From NCBI GenBank assembly GCA_022866195.1, contig JALHUF010000515.1, positions 1 through 18,050 of the forward strand: DNA of 18,050 bases, written 5' to 3'. Source of the stretch: Terriglobia bacterium. Lineage in GTDB: Bacteria > Acidobacteriota > Terriglobia > UBA7540. The notes beneath the pieces are model-generated. The model did not search any database. It had not been told where the DNA came from and worked only from the letters and a program-made list of their open reading frames with translations. Shown here piece by piece: positions 7,936 through 14,716 of the stretch; positions within the stretch are counted from its first letter, which is position 1, and each line of letters begins with the position of its first letter. The translations under genes and the position numbers were made by a program.

Positions 7936-8631
7936 ATGGTTGCCATCTTTGTGGCTTTGACATTCATCGGTTTTATCTTGCTCGATGTCCTTATCCAGAA
8001 GTGGCAAGAGCGGCGGGGAGCTCGTGCTGGAAGGCCGGCTGCGAGCCCGTGGCTATCGCCTTCGGGCCGGGAGAAGCTCGCCGGTTGGATCTCGGTTCCC
8101 GAGGGTGTGTATCTCTCCGAGGGCCACGCCTGGGCCCAGCCTCAGCCGGAGGGCACAGTCCGAGCGGGCGCGGACGGTCTGGTGAGCCGCGCCCTGGGTC
8201 AGGTCAGCAGGGTCATTCTTCCCAAAGTGGGCGACGAAGTAACGGCGGGTAACCCTCTCTTTCACCTGGAACTCAACCGCCGGGTTTTGACCGTTAACTC
8301 TCCGGTGAGCGGAAGAGTCGTTGCAGTGAATCGCCGCCTGCAGGAGCGGCCCGGATTGGTGGCGGATGATCCCTTTGGAGATGGCTGGATCTGCTCCGTA
8401 GTTCCCGTACGTCGAGTGCAGGAAAACGGCGCAATGCGGCTGGGAAATAGAGCTGCCGAATGGCTTAAGCAAGAGGTTGGTCGGCTGCGAGAGTTCATTT
8501 CCACGCGGCTGACGCCTGACCTTGCGCTGGGGCTAACCAGCCAGGACGGCGGTGCGCCAGCCCGTGGTTGTCTGGCGCGATCTGACGCGAAGGCGTGGAT
8601 TGACTTTGAGCGAGAATTCCTGCGCTCGTGA
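7936..8631 (+). CDS. Membrane-anchored GcvH-like protein lacking the lipoyl lysine (second copy)
   Basis: The protein has 231 residues and the same plan as its upstream neighbour, so the pair probably arose by tandem duplication and then diverged. A membrane helix (about 2-20) is followed by a basic stretch (QKWQERRGAR), predicting a cytoplasmic body. The GcvH-like domain (about 52-157) shows YLSEGHAWA, GQVSRVILPKVGDEV, NSPVSGRVVAVN and DDPFGDGWI, closer to true H protein than the first copy. The residue at the lipoylation position is R115 instead of lysine. The C-terminal tail repeats the DGG and W--F-REFLRS ending of the first copy. The ATG at 7936 follows GGGAGGAGCCCCGATA, a strong ribosome binding site. 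Because both copies keep the fold but lose the lysine, a scaffold or small-ligand-binding role is more likely than carrying aminomethyl groups. No glycine cleavage genes (T, P or L protein) lie nearby. Confidence 0.76.
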   Translation: MVAIFVALTFIGFILLDVLIQKWQERRGARAGRPAASPWLSPSGREKLAGWISVPEGVYLSEGHAWAQPQPEGTVRAGADGLVSRALGQVSRVILPKVGDEVTAGNPLFHLELNRRVLTVNSPVSGRVVAVNRRLQERPGLVADDPFGDGWICSVVPVRRVQENGAMRLGNRAAEWLKQEVGRLREFISTRLTPDLALGLTSQDGGAPARGCLARSDAKAWIDFEREFLRS

Positions 8632-8650
8632 TGAGATTCATTGGCGCGGC

Positions 8651-8668
8651 GCGGCGGCGCACCGCCGC
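8651..8668. repeat. GC-rich hairpin after the second GcvH-like gene
   Basis: GCGGCG (8651-8656) and CGCCGC (8663-8668) can pair around a six-base loop, 19 bases after the stop codon at 8631. No run of T follows, so this is not a classical intrinsic terminator. It may still slow transcription or protect the 3' end of the GcvH-like mRNA before the separate promoter at 8842. Confidence 0.35.
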
Positions 8669-8697
8669 AAAGTGTTGCTTATGCCCACCTCGACAGG

Positions 8698-8708
8698 GGT
8701 TCCGAACC
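8698..8708. repeat. Short palindrome upstream of the sigma-54 promoter
   Basis: GGTTC-C-GAACC is a perfect 5-base inverted repeat around one base. It lies 144 bases before the sigma-54 element at 8842, within the usual range for an NtrC-family activator site. Its sequence differs from the palindrome at 6973-6984, so a common binding protein is not shown. Confidence 0.3.
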
Positions 8709-8793
8709 TTCCCCGACAACATTCCTCTCTGTGAATAGAGTGGCCAGCTGGGTTATTTCCCGGCTTCGCAGAGTGTGAGCCCATCAGCACGAA

Positions 8794-8822
8794 GAATGTC
8801 GGAGAAAATGGCCGAATGTGGC
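8794..8822 (+). repeat. Direct repeat GAATGT(C/G)G(G/C), 20 bases apart
   Basis: GAATGTCGG (8794-8802) and GAATGTGGC (8814-8822) share their first six bases and start 20 bases apart, about two turns of the helix. They lie 20-48 bases before the sigma-54 -24 box at 8842. Such phased repeats can be binding sites for an activator or accessory protein, but the match is short and could be chance. Confidence 0.25.
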
Positions 8823-8841
8823 GGTTTTGTGTTGAAATTAT

Positions 8842-8857
8842 CGGCACGCTGCGTGCT
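8842..8857 (+). promoter_or_regulatory. Sigma-54 (-24/-12) promoter of the ferredoxin/NrfD/two-component operon
   Basis: CGGCACGCTGCGTGCT matches the sigma-54 consensus TGGCACG-N4-TTGC(A/T) at ten of twelve specified positions. GG (8843-8844) and GC (8855-8856) have the required ten-base spacing. It lies in a 302-base gap with no gene, 78 bases before the ATG at 8934. The operon it would drive encodes a sigma-54-dependent activator (12684-14039), so the system probably controls its own expression. Transcription would start near 8868. Confidence 0.65.
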
Positions 8858-8933
8858 AATGAAAGCAGCGGGCGGTACAAAATGGGGGCGACTTTGTGTC
8901 TCTCCCCGATGAACTTTTGGAGACCTTGGCAGC

Positions 8934-9692
8934 ATGAGCAAAGCCATCTTGGTGGACACAACGCGGTGCATCGGCTGTGGCGCATGCGTCAGCGCCTGCA
9001 AGGAGGCCAATGGGTTACCCCAGAATGAAGACACGACGCTGACGGCTGAGACGCTGAATATCGTGGAGTCCCATTCCGGCGTTTTTGTCCGGAAGTTCTG
9101 CATGCACTGTCAGGACCCAACGTGCGTCTCGGTTTGCCCCGTGGGCGCGTTGCGCAAGACGGCGGCCGGGCCAGTGATTTACGAGGAGAGCCGGTGCATG
9201 GGCTGCCGTTACTGCATGATAGCCTGCCCGTTCGGTATTCCGCGCTATGAGTGGAAGCTGGTACTGCCGAAGGTGAAGAAATGCACTATGTGCGCCCCGC
9301 GGCAGGCCAAGGGCTTGCAGCCTGCGTGCACCGAAGCCTGTCCCGTCCAGGCCAGCATCTTCGGCGAGCGCAATGAGCTGCTGCGGGAGGCTGAGAACCG
9401 TCTTCGGCAGAATCCCGCTGGCTATGTTCAGCACATTTACGGAAAAGATGAGGTGGGGGGCACCTCGGTACTTTACCTCTCCGCGGTGCCTTTTGAAGCG
9501 CTCGGCTTTCCGGCCAACGTCCCGCATGACCCCTTGCCCATGTACACCTACCGCGTGCTCTCCGAGATACCGAATGTGGTCGCTGTGGGCACAGTGCTCC
9601 TGGGTGGGATCTGGTGGATCACGAAGCGTCGCGCCGAGGTAGCGTATGCGGAGGGCGAGGAGAAAGGAACGCCCAAGGCAAGCGACGGCTAA
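8934..9692 (+). CDS. Four-cluster [4Fe-4S] ferredoxin subunit, HybA/FdnH type, membrane anchored
   Basis: The protein has 252 residues with sixteen cysteines in four groups: C12/15/18/22, C56/59/64/68, C88/91/94/98 and C117/120/132/136. That is the pattern of four [4Fe-4S] clusters in electron-transfer subunits such as HybA, FdnH and NrfC. A single C-terminal membrane helix (about 213-230) is followed by KRR, as in FdnH and HybA. These subunits pass electrons between a catalytic subunit and a membrane quinone protein; the next gene encodes such a protein, 74 bases downstream. No Tat signal precedes the first cluster. Either the domain is cytoplasmic, or it is exported with a Tat-bearing partner as FdnH is with FdnG. 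The KRR after the helix favours export. No catalytic subunit is encoded in the window. The ribosome binding site before ATG 8934 is modest (TTGGAG, about 12 bases upstream). Confidence 0.88.
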   Translation: MSKAILVDTTRCIGCGACVSACKEANGLPQNEDTTLTAETLNIVESHSGVFVRKFCMHCQDPTCVSVCPVGALRKTAAGPVIYEESRCMGCRYCMIACPFGIPRYEWKLVLPKVKKCTMCAPRQAKGLQPACTEACPVQASIFGERNELLREAENRLRQNPAGYVQHIYGKDEVGGTSVLYLSAVPFEALGFPANVPHDPLPMYTYRVLSEIPNVVAVGTVLLGGIWWITKRRAEVAYAEGEEKGTPKASDG

Positions 9693-9766
9693 CGCCGAGG
9701 CCTGCCGCCAGTGATGATTGCCTGTGCTGGTGGGCCGGGCCGAAAACCTTGGGGCGGGGAGCGCAG

Positions 9767-10942
9767 ATGAACTGGACGAGGCTACCGAAACTGACCTTCT
9801 GGCGCGTGGTGCTGGCGGTGATTCTGGCCACGGGTTTCTACTCCGCGCTCCTGCGCTTCACCCAAGGCCTGGGTGCCGCGACCGCTTTGACTGACCGCTT
9901 CCCGTGGGGACTGTGGATCGGCTTTGACGTGCTCTGCGGCGTGGGCTTGGCGGCGGGGGGCTTCACCCTGGCGGCCATTGTTTACATCTTTCACCTGGAG
10001 CGATTTCAGCCTATCGTTCGTCCCACGATTCTGACGGCTTTCCTGGGGTATGCGCTGGTGGCGGTGGCGTTGCTTTTCGACTTGGGCCGCCCGTATAGGA
10101 TCTGGCACCCCATGGTGATGTGGAACCCCCGGTCCGTCATGTTTGAGGTGGCGTGGTGTGTGATGCTCTACCTGACGGTGTTGGCGCTGGAGTTCTCGCC
10201 GGTGGTTTTTGAGCGCTTTCGGTGGCAGAGGCCTCTCCGGATCGTAAAGGCCCTCACCGTTCCCCTGGTGATTGCGGGGGTGTTGCTTTCCACCCTGCAC
10301 CAGTCCTCGCTGGGTAGTCTTTATCTGATCGTCCCCTCCAAGCTGCACCCTTACTGGTATTCGCCGTTGTTGCCGGTGTTCTGTTTCGTCTCCGCCATTG
10401 GGGTGGGTCTGGCGATGGTGATTTTTGAGTCGAACTTGAGCGCGCGGGCCTTTGGCCGGGAGATTGAAATGCCGCTGCTGGTGGACTTGGGGAAGGGGAT
10501 GGTCGTGGTGTTGGCGTTCTATGGACTGATGCGTTTTCAGGATCTGGCTAGCCACGGTACGTTGCGCTACCTGCGCGAGCCTTCGACGGAGACCGTGTTG
10601 TTTGCGCTGGAAACTCTCCTGGGGGTAGTAATTCCGCTGGCCTTCCTGGCTTTCCGCCGGGTGCGGGAGAGTCGCGAAGGGCTGTTTGCCGCGGCGGTGC
10701 TGGTGATCACGGGTTTCCTGCTCAACCGTCTGAACGTTTCCATCACGGGTCTGGAAGCCTCGTCGGGGACGCATTACTTCCCCAAGTGGACTGAGGTTTC
10801 CGTGACCTTATCCCTGGTGGGTTTAGGGTTTCTGTTTTTCGCACTGGCGGTTCGTTACTTCGGCGTGTTTGAGTCGCACTCGGCGGGGGCAGAAGCCCGG
10901 CGCCAGCCGGAAAGGGCGAACACTCCTGTACCGGTGGTGTGA
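9767..10942 (+). CDS. HybB/NrfD-type integral membrane quinone-interacting subunit
   Basis: The protein has 391 residues, the length of E. coli HybB (392), and about ten hydrophobic segments (near 13-29, 49-73, 88-106, 126-143, 163-177, 202-221, 241-256, 276-296, 305-320 and 344-364). Segments such as HPMVMWNPRSVMFEV and TLHQSSLGSLYLI are typical of the HybB/NrfD family. Members sit in the inner membrane without haem and exchange electrons between a quinone pool and a partner iron-sulfur subunit, here the preceding gene. The ATG at 9767 has GGGGCGGGGAGCGCAG before it and gives the family length. An earlier in-frame start at 9614 would overlap the ferredoxin gene and add 51 polar residues with no family match. 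The pair probably forms a membrane module that couples quinol or quinone chemistry to an unseen partner. Confidence 0.88.
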   Translation: MNWTRLPKLTFWRVVLAVILATGFYSALLRFTQGLGAATALTDRFPWGLWIGFDVLCGVGLAAGGFTLAAIVYIFHLERFQPIVRPTILTAFLGYALVAVALLFDLGRPYRIWHPMVMWNPRSVMFEVAWCVMLYLTVLALEFSPVVFERFRWQRPLRIVKALTVPLVIAGVLLSTLHQSSLGSLYLIVPSKLHPYWYSPLLPVFCFVSAIGVGLAMVIFESNLSARAFGREIEMPLLVDLGKGMVVVLAFYGLMRFQDLASHGTLRYLREPSTETVLFALETLLGVVIPLAFLAFRRVRESREGLFAAAVLVITGFLLNRLNVSITGLEASSGTHYFPKWTEVSVTLSLVGLGFLFFALAVRYFGVFESHSAGAEARRQPERANTPVPVV

Positions 10943-10984
10943 ACGCGTCCGGGGGTGCCCGGAGATAAGGAAAGAGGAGAAAGG

Positions 10985-12631
10985 ATGCAGCGGCTGACCA
11001 CCAGTCTGGCGACGAAGCTGACGGCCTGCTTGGTCGGCAGCATGGTGGTGCTGTTTGGTTTCCTCGGGTATCTGAACCTTCGCCTCCACCGTCAGCACCT
11101 GGAGGAGATGGTCTTCCTGAGCGCCGACCGCATTAGCGACCTTATCCGGCGTAGCATCCGTTATTCGATGCTCCGCGACCAACGCGAAGAAGTCTTCCAG
11201 ATCATCCAGACCATCGGCCATCAGCCCGGCATCAGCAAAATTCGCATTTTCAATAAGGAAGGCAAGATTACCTTTTCCACCGATGCCCAGGAACTCGGGC
11301 AGTCCGTGGATGAGAAGGCGGAGGCTTGCTACGCCTGCCACGCTGAGGCTCAGCCGCTCAAGCGTCTGGACCGTCCCGACCGGATGCGCATCTACGTGGC
11401 CCGCAATGGCCAGCGCGTGCTCGGCTTGATTACCCCCATCGAGAATGAGCCGGATTGCTCCAACGCCGCCTGCCACGCCCACTCCGCAGCGGGTAACCAG
11501 GTGCTGGGCGTGCTCGATACGGACCTATCGCTGAGCGCGGTTGATCAAAGTCTGGCTCTCCGCCAGCGAAAGTTGGCATTCTTTACCGGCCTCTCAATCC
11601 TCGCCGTCAGCCTGATCTCTGTGGTGCTCATCTGGGTAATGGTACGCAGGCCAGTGCGGGCGTTGACCGAGGGGACGCGCCACGTGGCGGAAGGAGACCT
11701 GGACTACTCCCTCCCGGTAACCAGTGCGGACGAGATCGGGAGCTTGGCGGCTTCTTTCAACCACATGACCGCCCAGCTGAAGAAGGCGCAGCAGGAGATT
11801 CTGGAGTGGACCCGGACGCTGGAGGAGCGTGTCCGGCAGAAAACCAGCGAACTCGAGCGCGCCTACAAGCACCTGGTTCAGGCGGAGAGGATGGTGTCGT
11901 TGGGAAAGCTCGCGGCGGTGGTGGCGCACGAAATCAACAATCCCCTGGCGGGGATTCTGACTTATACCAAGCTGGTTTCGCGGATGGCGGAGAAAGGTTT
12001 CAATGGGAGCGAGCGGTTGGGCGAGGCGCGGAACTACCTGCAGGTCGTGGAGGGAGAGAGCCGGCGCTGCGGCGCGATTGTGAAGAACCTCCTAACCTTC
12101 GCCCGCCAGGCGCCCCTGAACCCGCAGAAGAACGACTTAAACGGCATCGTTGAGCGCTGCCTGCTGCTGGTGGGGCATCAGTTGGAGCTGCAGTCCATCG
12201 ACTTGGAGAAGACCCTGGCGGCGGACATTCCTTCTCTTTACTGCGACACCGGCCAGGTACAGCAGGCATTGCTGGCCCTGCTGATGAACGCGGTGGAAGC
12301 GATGCCTCACGGTGGGCGGTTGAGGGTCTCCACTTCCTTCGACTCCTCCCAGCGCGCGGGCCGCGTAGTAGTCAGTGACGAAGGGCCGGGCATCTCGGAG
12401 GAGGTCTTGCCCCACATCTTCGAACCCTTCTTCACCACCAAGGAGGAGGGCAAAGGGGTGGGTCTGGGGCTGGCCATTGCTTTCGGAATTATCCAGCAGC
12501 ACGGTGGGAACATCGAGGTGGTGTCCACGCCGCAGAAGGGCACCACCTTCACCGTGATCGTGCCGGAAGAGGCGCGGGTGGGTGACAAAGCGAGACTCCT
12601 GCCCATGGAGGGAGCCGGCGAAGTCGAGTAA
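10985..12631 (+). CDS. Sensor histidine kinase with periplasmic haem-binding-type motifs
   Basis: The protein has 548 residues. Membrane helices at about 14-34 and 199-220 enclose a periplasmic sensor domain of about 165 residues. This domain holds CYACH (C115, C118, H119), a standard c-type haem attachment motif, and C158-SNAA-C163-H164, a longer CX4CH form also used for haem. A HAMP linker follows (about 221-275), then a coiled coil (about 265-300). The HisKA domain has the phosphorylated histidine H315 in AHEINNPL. The ATPase domain has N435, D465-x-G-x-G, FEPFFTTK and GVGLGL. Kinases of this plan pair with NtrC-type regulators, and the regulator gene follows 52 bases later. Likely signals are redox state or a haem ligand such as O2, NO or CO; this is inference. 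The ATG at 10985 is preceded by GAGGAGAAAGG and lies 42 bases after the HybB-like gene. Confidence 0.92.
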   Translation: MQRLTTSLATKLTACLVGSMVVLFGFLGYLNLRLHRQHLEEMVFLSADRISDLIRRSIRYSMLRDQREEVFQIIQTIGHQPGISKIRIFNKEGKITFSTDAQELGQSVDEKAEACYACHAEAQPLKRLDRPDRMRIYVARNGQRVLGLITPIENEPDCSNAACHAHSAAGNQVLGVLDTDLSLSAVDQSLALRQRKLAFFTGLSILAVSLISVVLIWVMVRRPVRALTEGTRHVAEGDLDYSLPVTSADEIGSLAASFNHMTAQLKKAQQEILEWTRTLEERVRQKTSELERAYKHLVQAERMVSLGKLAAVVAHEINNPLAGILTYTKLVSRMAEKGFNGSERLGEARNYLQVVEGESRRCGAIVKNLLTFARQAPLNPQKNDLNGIVERCLLLVGHQLELQSIDLEKTLAADIPSLYCDTGQVQQALLALLMNAVEAMPHGGRLRVSTSFDSSQRAGRVVVSDEGPGISEEVLPHIFEPFFTTKEEGKGVGLGLAIAFGIIQQHGGNIEVVSTPQKGTTFTVIVPEEARVGDKARLLPMEGAGEVE

Positions 12632-12683
12632 GGCCCTCGCGGGCTGAAAACCTGCGCTGCGGGGAGTTTGCCAGGAGAGAGTC

Positions 12684-14039
12684 ATGAATGCCAAAGCCAG
12701 CATCTTGATTGTAGACGACGAAACGGTGGTCCGCGACTCGCTGAGTAAATGGTTCGAGGAAGAAGGCTACAGCGTGGAGACGGCCTCCACTGCCCGCGAG
12801 GCCTTGCTCAAGCTGCCGACCGAGCACTGGGATTTGTCTCTGGTGGACATCAAGATGCCCGGCATGGACGGCCTGGAGTTGCAGCGCAAAATCCGCGAGG
12901 TCAACCCGGAGACTATCGTCATTATTATGACGGGTTATGCCTCCGTGGAGACAGCGGTGCAGGCGCTGAAAGACGGCGCTTACGATTACATCACCAAGCC
13001 TTTTGACCCCGACGACTTGGCGCACGTGGTTCGCAAGGCCCTCGAGCACCGCCGCATGAAGGAGGAGAACATACGGCTGCGCGAGAGCCTGGAAGAGATG
13101 CAGGGCGTGGAGCTGGTGGGGCAGAGTCCGCCCATGCAGAAAGTCCTGGAGATGGTGCGGACAGTCGCTCCCACGGATACGACCGTCCTCATCACCGGCG
13201 AGAGCGGCACGGGCAAGGAGTTGGTGGCCCGCGCTATCCACAACTTGAGCCCTCGCCGCTTCATGCCCCTGGTGGTCATTCACTGTGGCGCCCTGACTGA
13301 GACCCTGCTGGAGAGCGAACTCTTCGGACATGAAAAAGGCGCCTTCACGGGCGCGCAATATCGCAAGAAAGGCAAGTTTGAGGTCGCTGAGGGCGGCACC
13401 GTCTTCCTGGATGAAATCAGTGACATCAGCCTGAAAACCCAGACCGACTTGCTCCGCGTCTTGCAGGAAAAAGAGATTACGCGTGTGGGCGGAACCCAAA
13501 CTATCAAGGTGGATTTTCGCGCCATCGCCGCCACGAACAGGGATCTGGAGGCCAAGGTCAAAGAGGGCACTTTCCGGCCGGACCTCTTCTACCGTTTGAA
13601 TGTGTTCGAGCTGCGGCTTCCCTCCCTGCGGGAACGCAGAGACGACATCCCTTTGTTGGCGGATCATTTCCTCCGCAAGTATGCCCGGGCCATGAACAAG
13701 CGCTTTACGTGCATCAGCAAGCCGGCCGTGGACTTGTTGATGCACTACGATTGGCCGGGAAACGTCCGCGAGTTGGAGAACGCCATCGAGCGGGCCATGG
13801 TGATCGGGCGAGAGCCGGAAATCCAAATCTCCGACTTCCCGCTCCAGGTCAGTTCCGGCACCCAGCCGCCCCTGGGACAAACCCTGGAGGATGTGGAACG
13901 TGCCCACATCCTCAAAGTCCTCGAGGGCTGCAGTTGGAACCAGAGCCTGGCTGCCCGGGTCCTTAAGATCGACCGGGTGACGCTCTACAACAAAATCAAG
14001 AAATATGGGTTCAAGAAGGCCGGATCCGCGTCGTCATGA
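12684..14039 (+). CDS. Sigma-54-dependent response regulator (NtrC/AtoC family)
   Basis: The 451-residue protein has the full three-domain plan. The receiver domain (1-120) has acidic D11/D12, phosphorylated D55, T83 and K105. The AAA+ domain (about 143-375) has Walker A GESGTGKE (172-179), the sigma-54 contact loop GAFTGA (219-224), Walker B GGTVFLDE (237-244), and the FRPDLFYRLNVFELRLPSLRER-type region (split here by my naming only). A Fis-type helix-turn-helix closes it (about 410-445, SLAARVLKIDRVTLYNKIKKYG region). Phosphorylated regulators of this class form rings that remodel sigma-54 RNA polymerase at -24/-12 promoters. Three such candidate promoters lie in this cluster (7113, 8842, 14628), so they are the obvious targets. 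The ATG at 12684 follows CAGGAGAGAGTC. The partner is almost certainly the kinase encoded just upstream. Confidence 0.95.
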   Translation: MNAKASILIVDDETVVRDSLSKWFEEEGYSVETASTAREALLKLPTEHWDLSLVDIKMPGMDGLELQRKIREVNPETIVIIMTGYASVETAVQALKDGAYDYITKPFDPDDLAHVVRKALEHRRMKEENIRLRESLEEMQGVELVGQSPPMQKVLEMVRTVAPTDTTVLITGESGTGKELVARAIHNLSPRRFMPLVVIHCGALTETLLESELFGHEKGAFTGAQYRKKGKFEVAEGGTVFLDEISDISLKTQTDLLRVLQEKEITRVGGTQTIKVDFRAIAATNRDLEAKVKEGTFRPDLFYRLNVFELRLPSLRERRDDIPLLADHFLRKYARAMNKRFTCISKPAVDLLMHYDWPGNVRELENAIERAMVIGREPEIQISDFPLQVSSGTQPPLGQTLEDVERAHILKVLEGCSWNQSLAARVLKIDRVTLYNKIKKYGFKKAGSASS

Positions 14040-14563
14040 GAATTGTTTCCCTCCTCCCGGTCGGGGAAGTCGACCGGGCCCACCTCGAATTGCTTGCCGA
14101 GGGTCTGGTGCCGATCCTGCGGGTGGCCTGCTCCATCCACACCGAAGGCTTGGAGGTCGCCTTTGCCTTCGACTCCTTGCGAGGGCAGTATCACTCCGCG
14201 GAGCTCCTGCGACGTCTGATGAAGCAGCCTGCGGTCGAGACCTGGCGGCTACTGGGCGTGACCGAGGCCGATCTCTATATCCCCATACTGACGTTTGTCT
14301 TCGGGGAGGCGCAGCTCGGACCCGCAAGCGCAGCGACCGCCCTGGTCTCGATGCATCGGCTTCGGCAGGAATTCTACGGGATGCCCCCGGACCCTGCCGT
14401 CCTGGCTGATCGGCTTCTCAAGGAAGCGCTCCACGAACTGGGTCACACGCTGGGCCTGCGGCATTGTCCGGCCTACCGCTGTGTGATGAGTTCTTCCCAC
14501 TCCGTCGAGAACATTGACTTGAAGCTGGCGCAGTTCTGCTCCACGTGCGCCCCCGCCCTCTGA
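14036..14563 (+). CDS. amzA: Archaemetzincin-type zinc metalloprotease
   Basis: The 175-residue protein ends in the archaemetzincin signature. HELGHTLGLRH runs from H133 to H143 and gives three zinc-binding histidines (H133, H137, H143) and catalytic E134. It continues with C144-x4-C149-x-M151, the Met-turn methionine, and a final C168-x2-C171. The four cysteines bind a second, structural zinc in this family. The M151-to-C168 gap is 16 residues, one less than in the usual consensus. Archaemetzincins occur in archaea, some bacteria and animals; their natural substrates are largely unknown. There is no signal peptide, so it should be cytoplasmic. The ATG overlaps the stop of the regulator gene (ATGA, 14036-14039), which implies translational coupling and a shared role or expression with the two-component system. 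Confidence 0.93.
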   Translation: MRIVSLLPVGEVDRAHLELLAEGLVPILRVACSIHTEGLEVAFAFDSLRGQYHSAELLRRLMKQPAVETWRLLGVTEADLYIPILTFVFGEAQLGPASAATALVSMHRLRQEFYGMPPDPAVLADRLLKEALHELGHTLGLRHCPAYRCVMSSSHSVENIDLKLAQFCSTCAPAL

Positions 14564-14627
14564 CAAGGCCTCGCTTGGTCCACATCTGCCCCCGATCCGC
14601 ATTGACGGTCTTGACGTTCTTCGCCTC

Positions 14628-14643
14628 TGGATGCAGGATTGCT
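14628..14643 (+). promoter_or_regulatory. Candidate sigma-54 (-24/-12) promoter before the radical SAM-hemerythrin gene
   Basis: TGGATGCAGGATTGCT has GG (14629-14630) and GC (14641-14642) separated by ten bases, with a perfect -12 box TTGCT but only TGG matching in the -24 part. It lies in the 153-base gap after the archaemetzincin gene and ends about 75 bases before ATG 14717, like the other two candidates. If correct, the in-frame TTG at 14639 falls inside the promoter and cannot be the start codon. Confidence 0.35.
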
Positions 14644-14716
14644 GAAGGGGCAGCGGGGCGGCTTCTCTGAGTTGGACGCTTCCCCGCGCCTCGGAGAGTC
14701 GAGAGGTTTCACGTCG

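Noticed and set aside
7197..8631. Calling the two genes gcvH (glycine cleavage H protein)
   Set aside because: Neither has the lipoylated lysine, both have a membrane anchor and tail not found in GcvH, and no other glycine cleavage gene is near.
9782..10774. A 330-codon minus-strand frame opposite the HybB-like gene
   Set aside because: It is very rich in H, Q, R and P, as expected for the reverse complement of a membrane protein gene, and has no recognisable motif.
12549..13907. A 452-codon minus-strand frame opposite the response regulator gene
   Set aside because: It is the antisense shadow of a highly conserved sigma-54 activator and shows no domain of its own.
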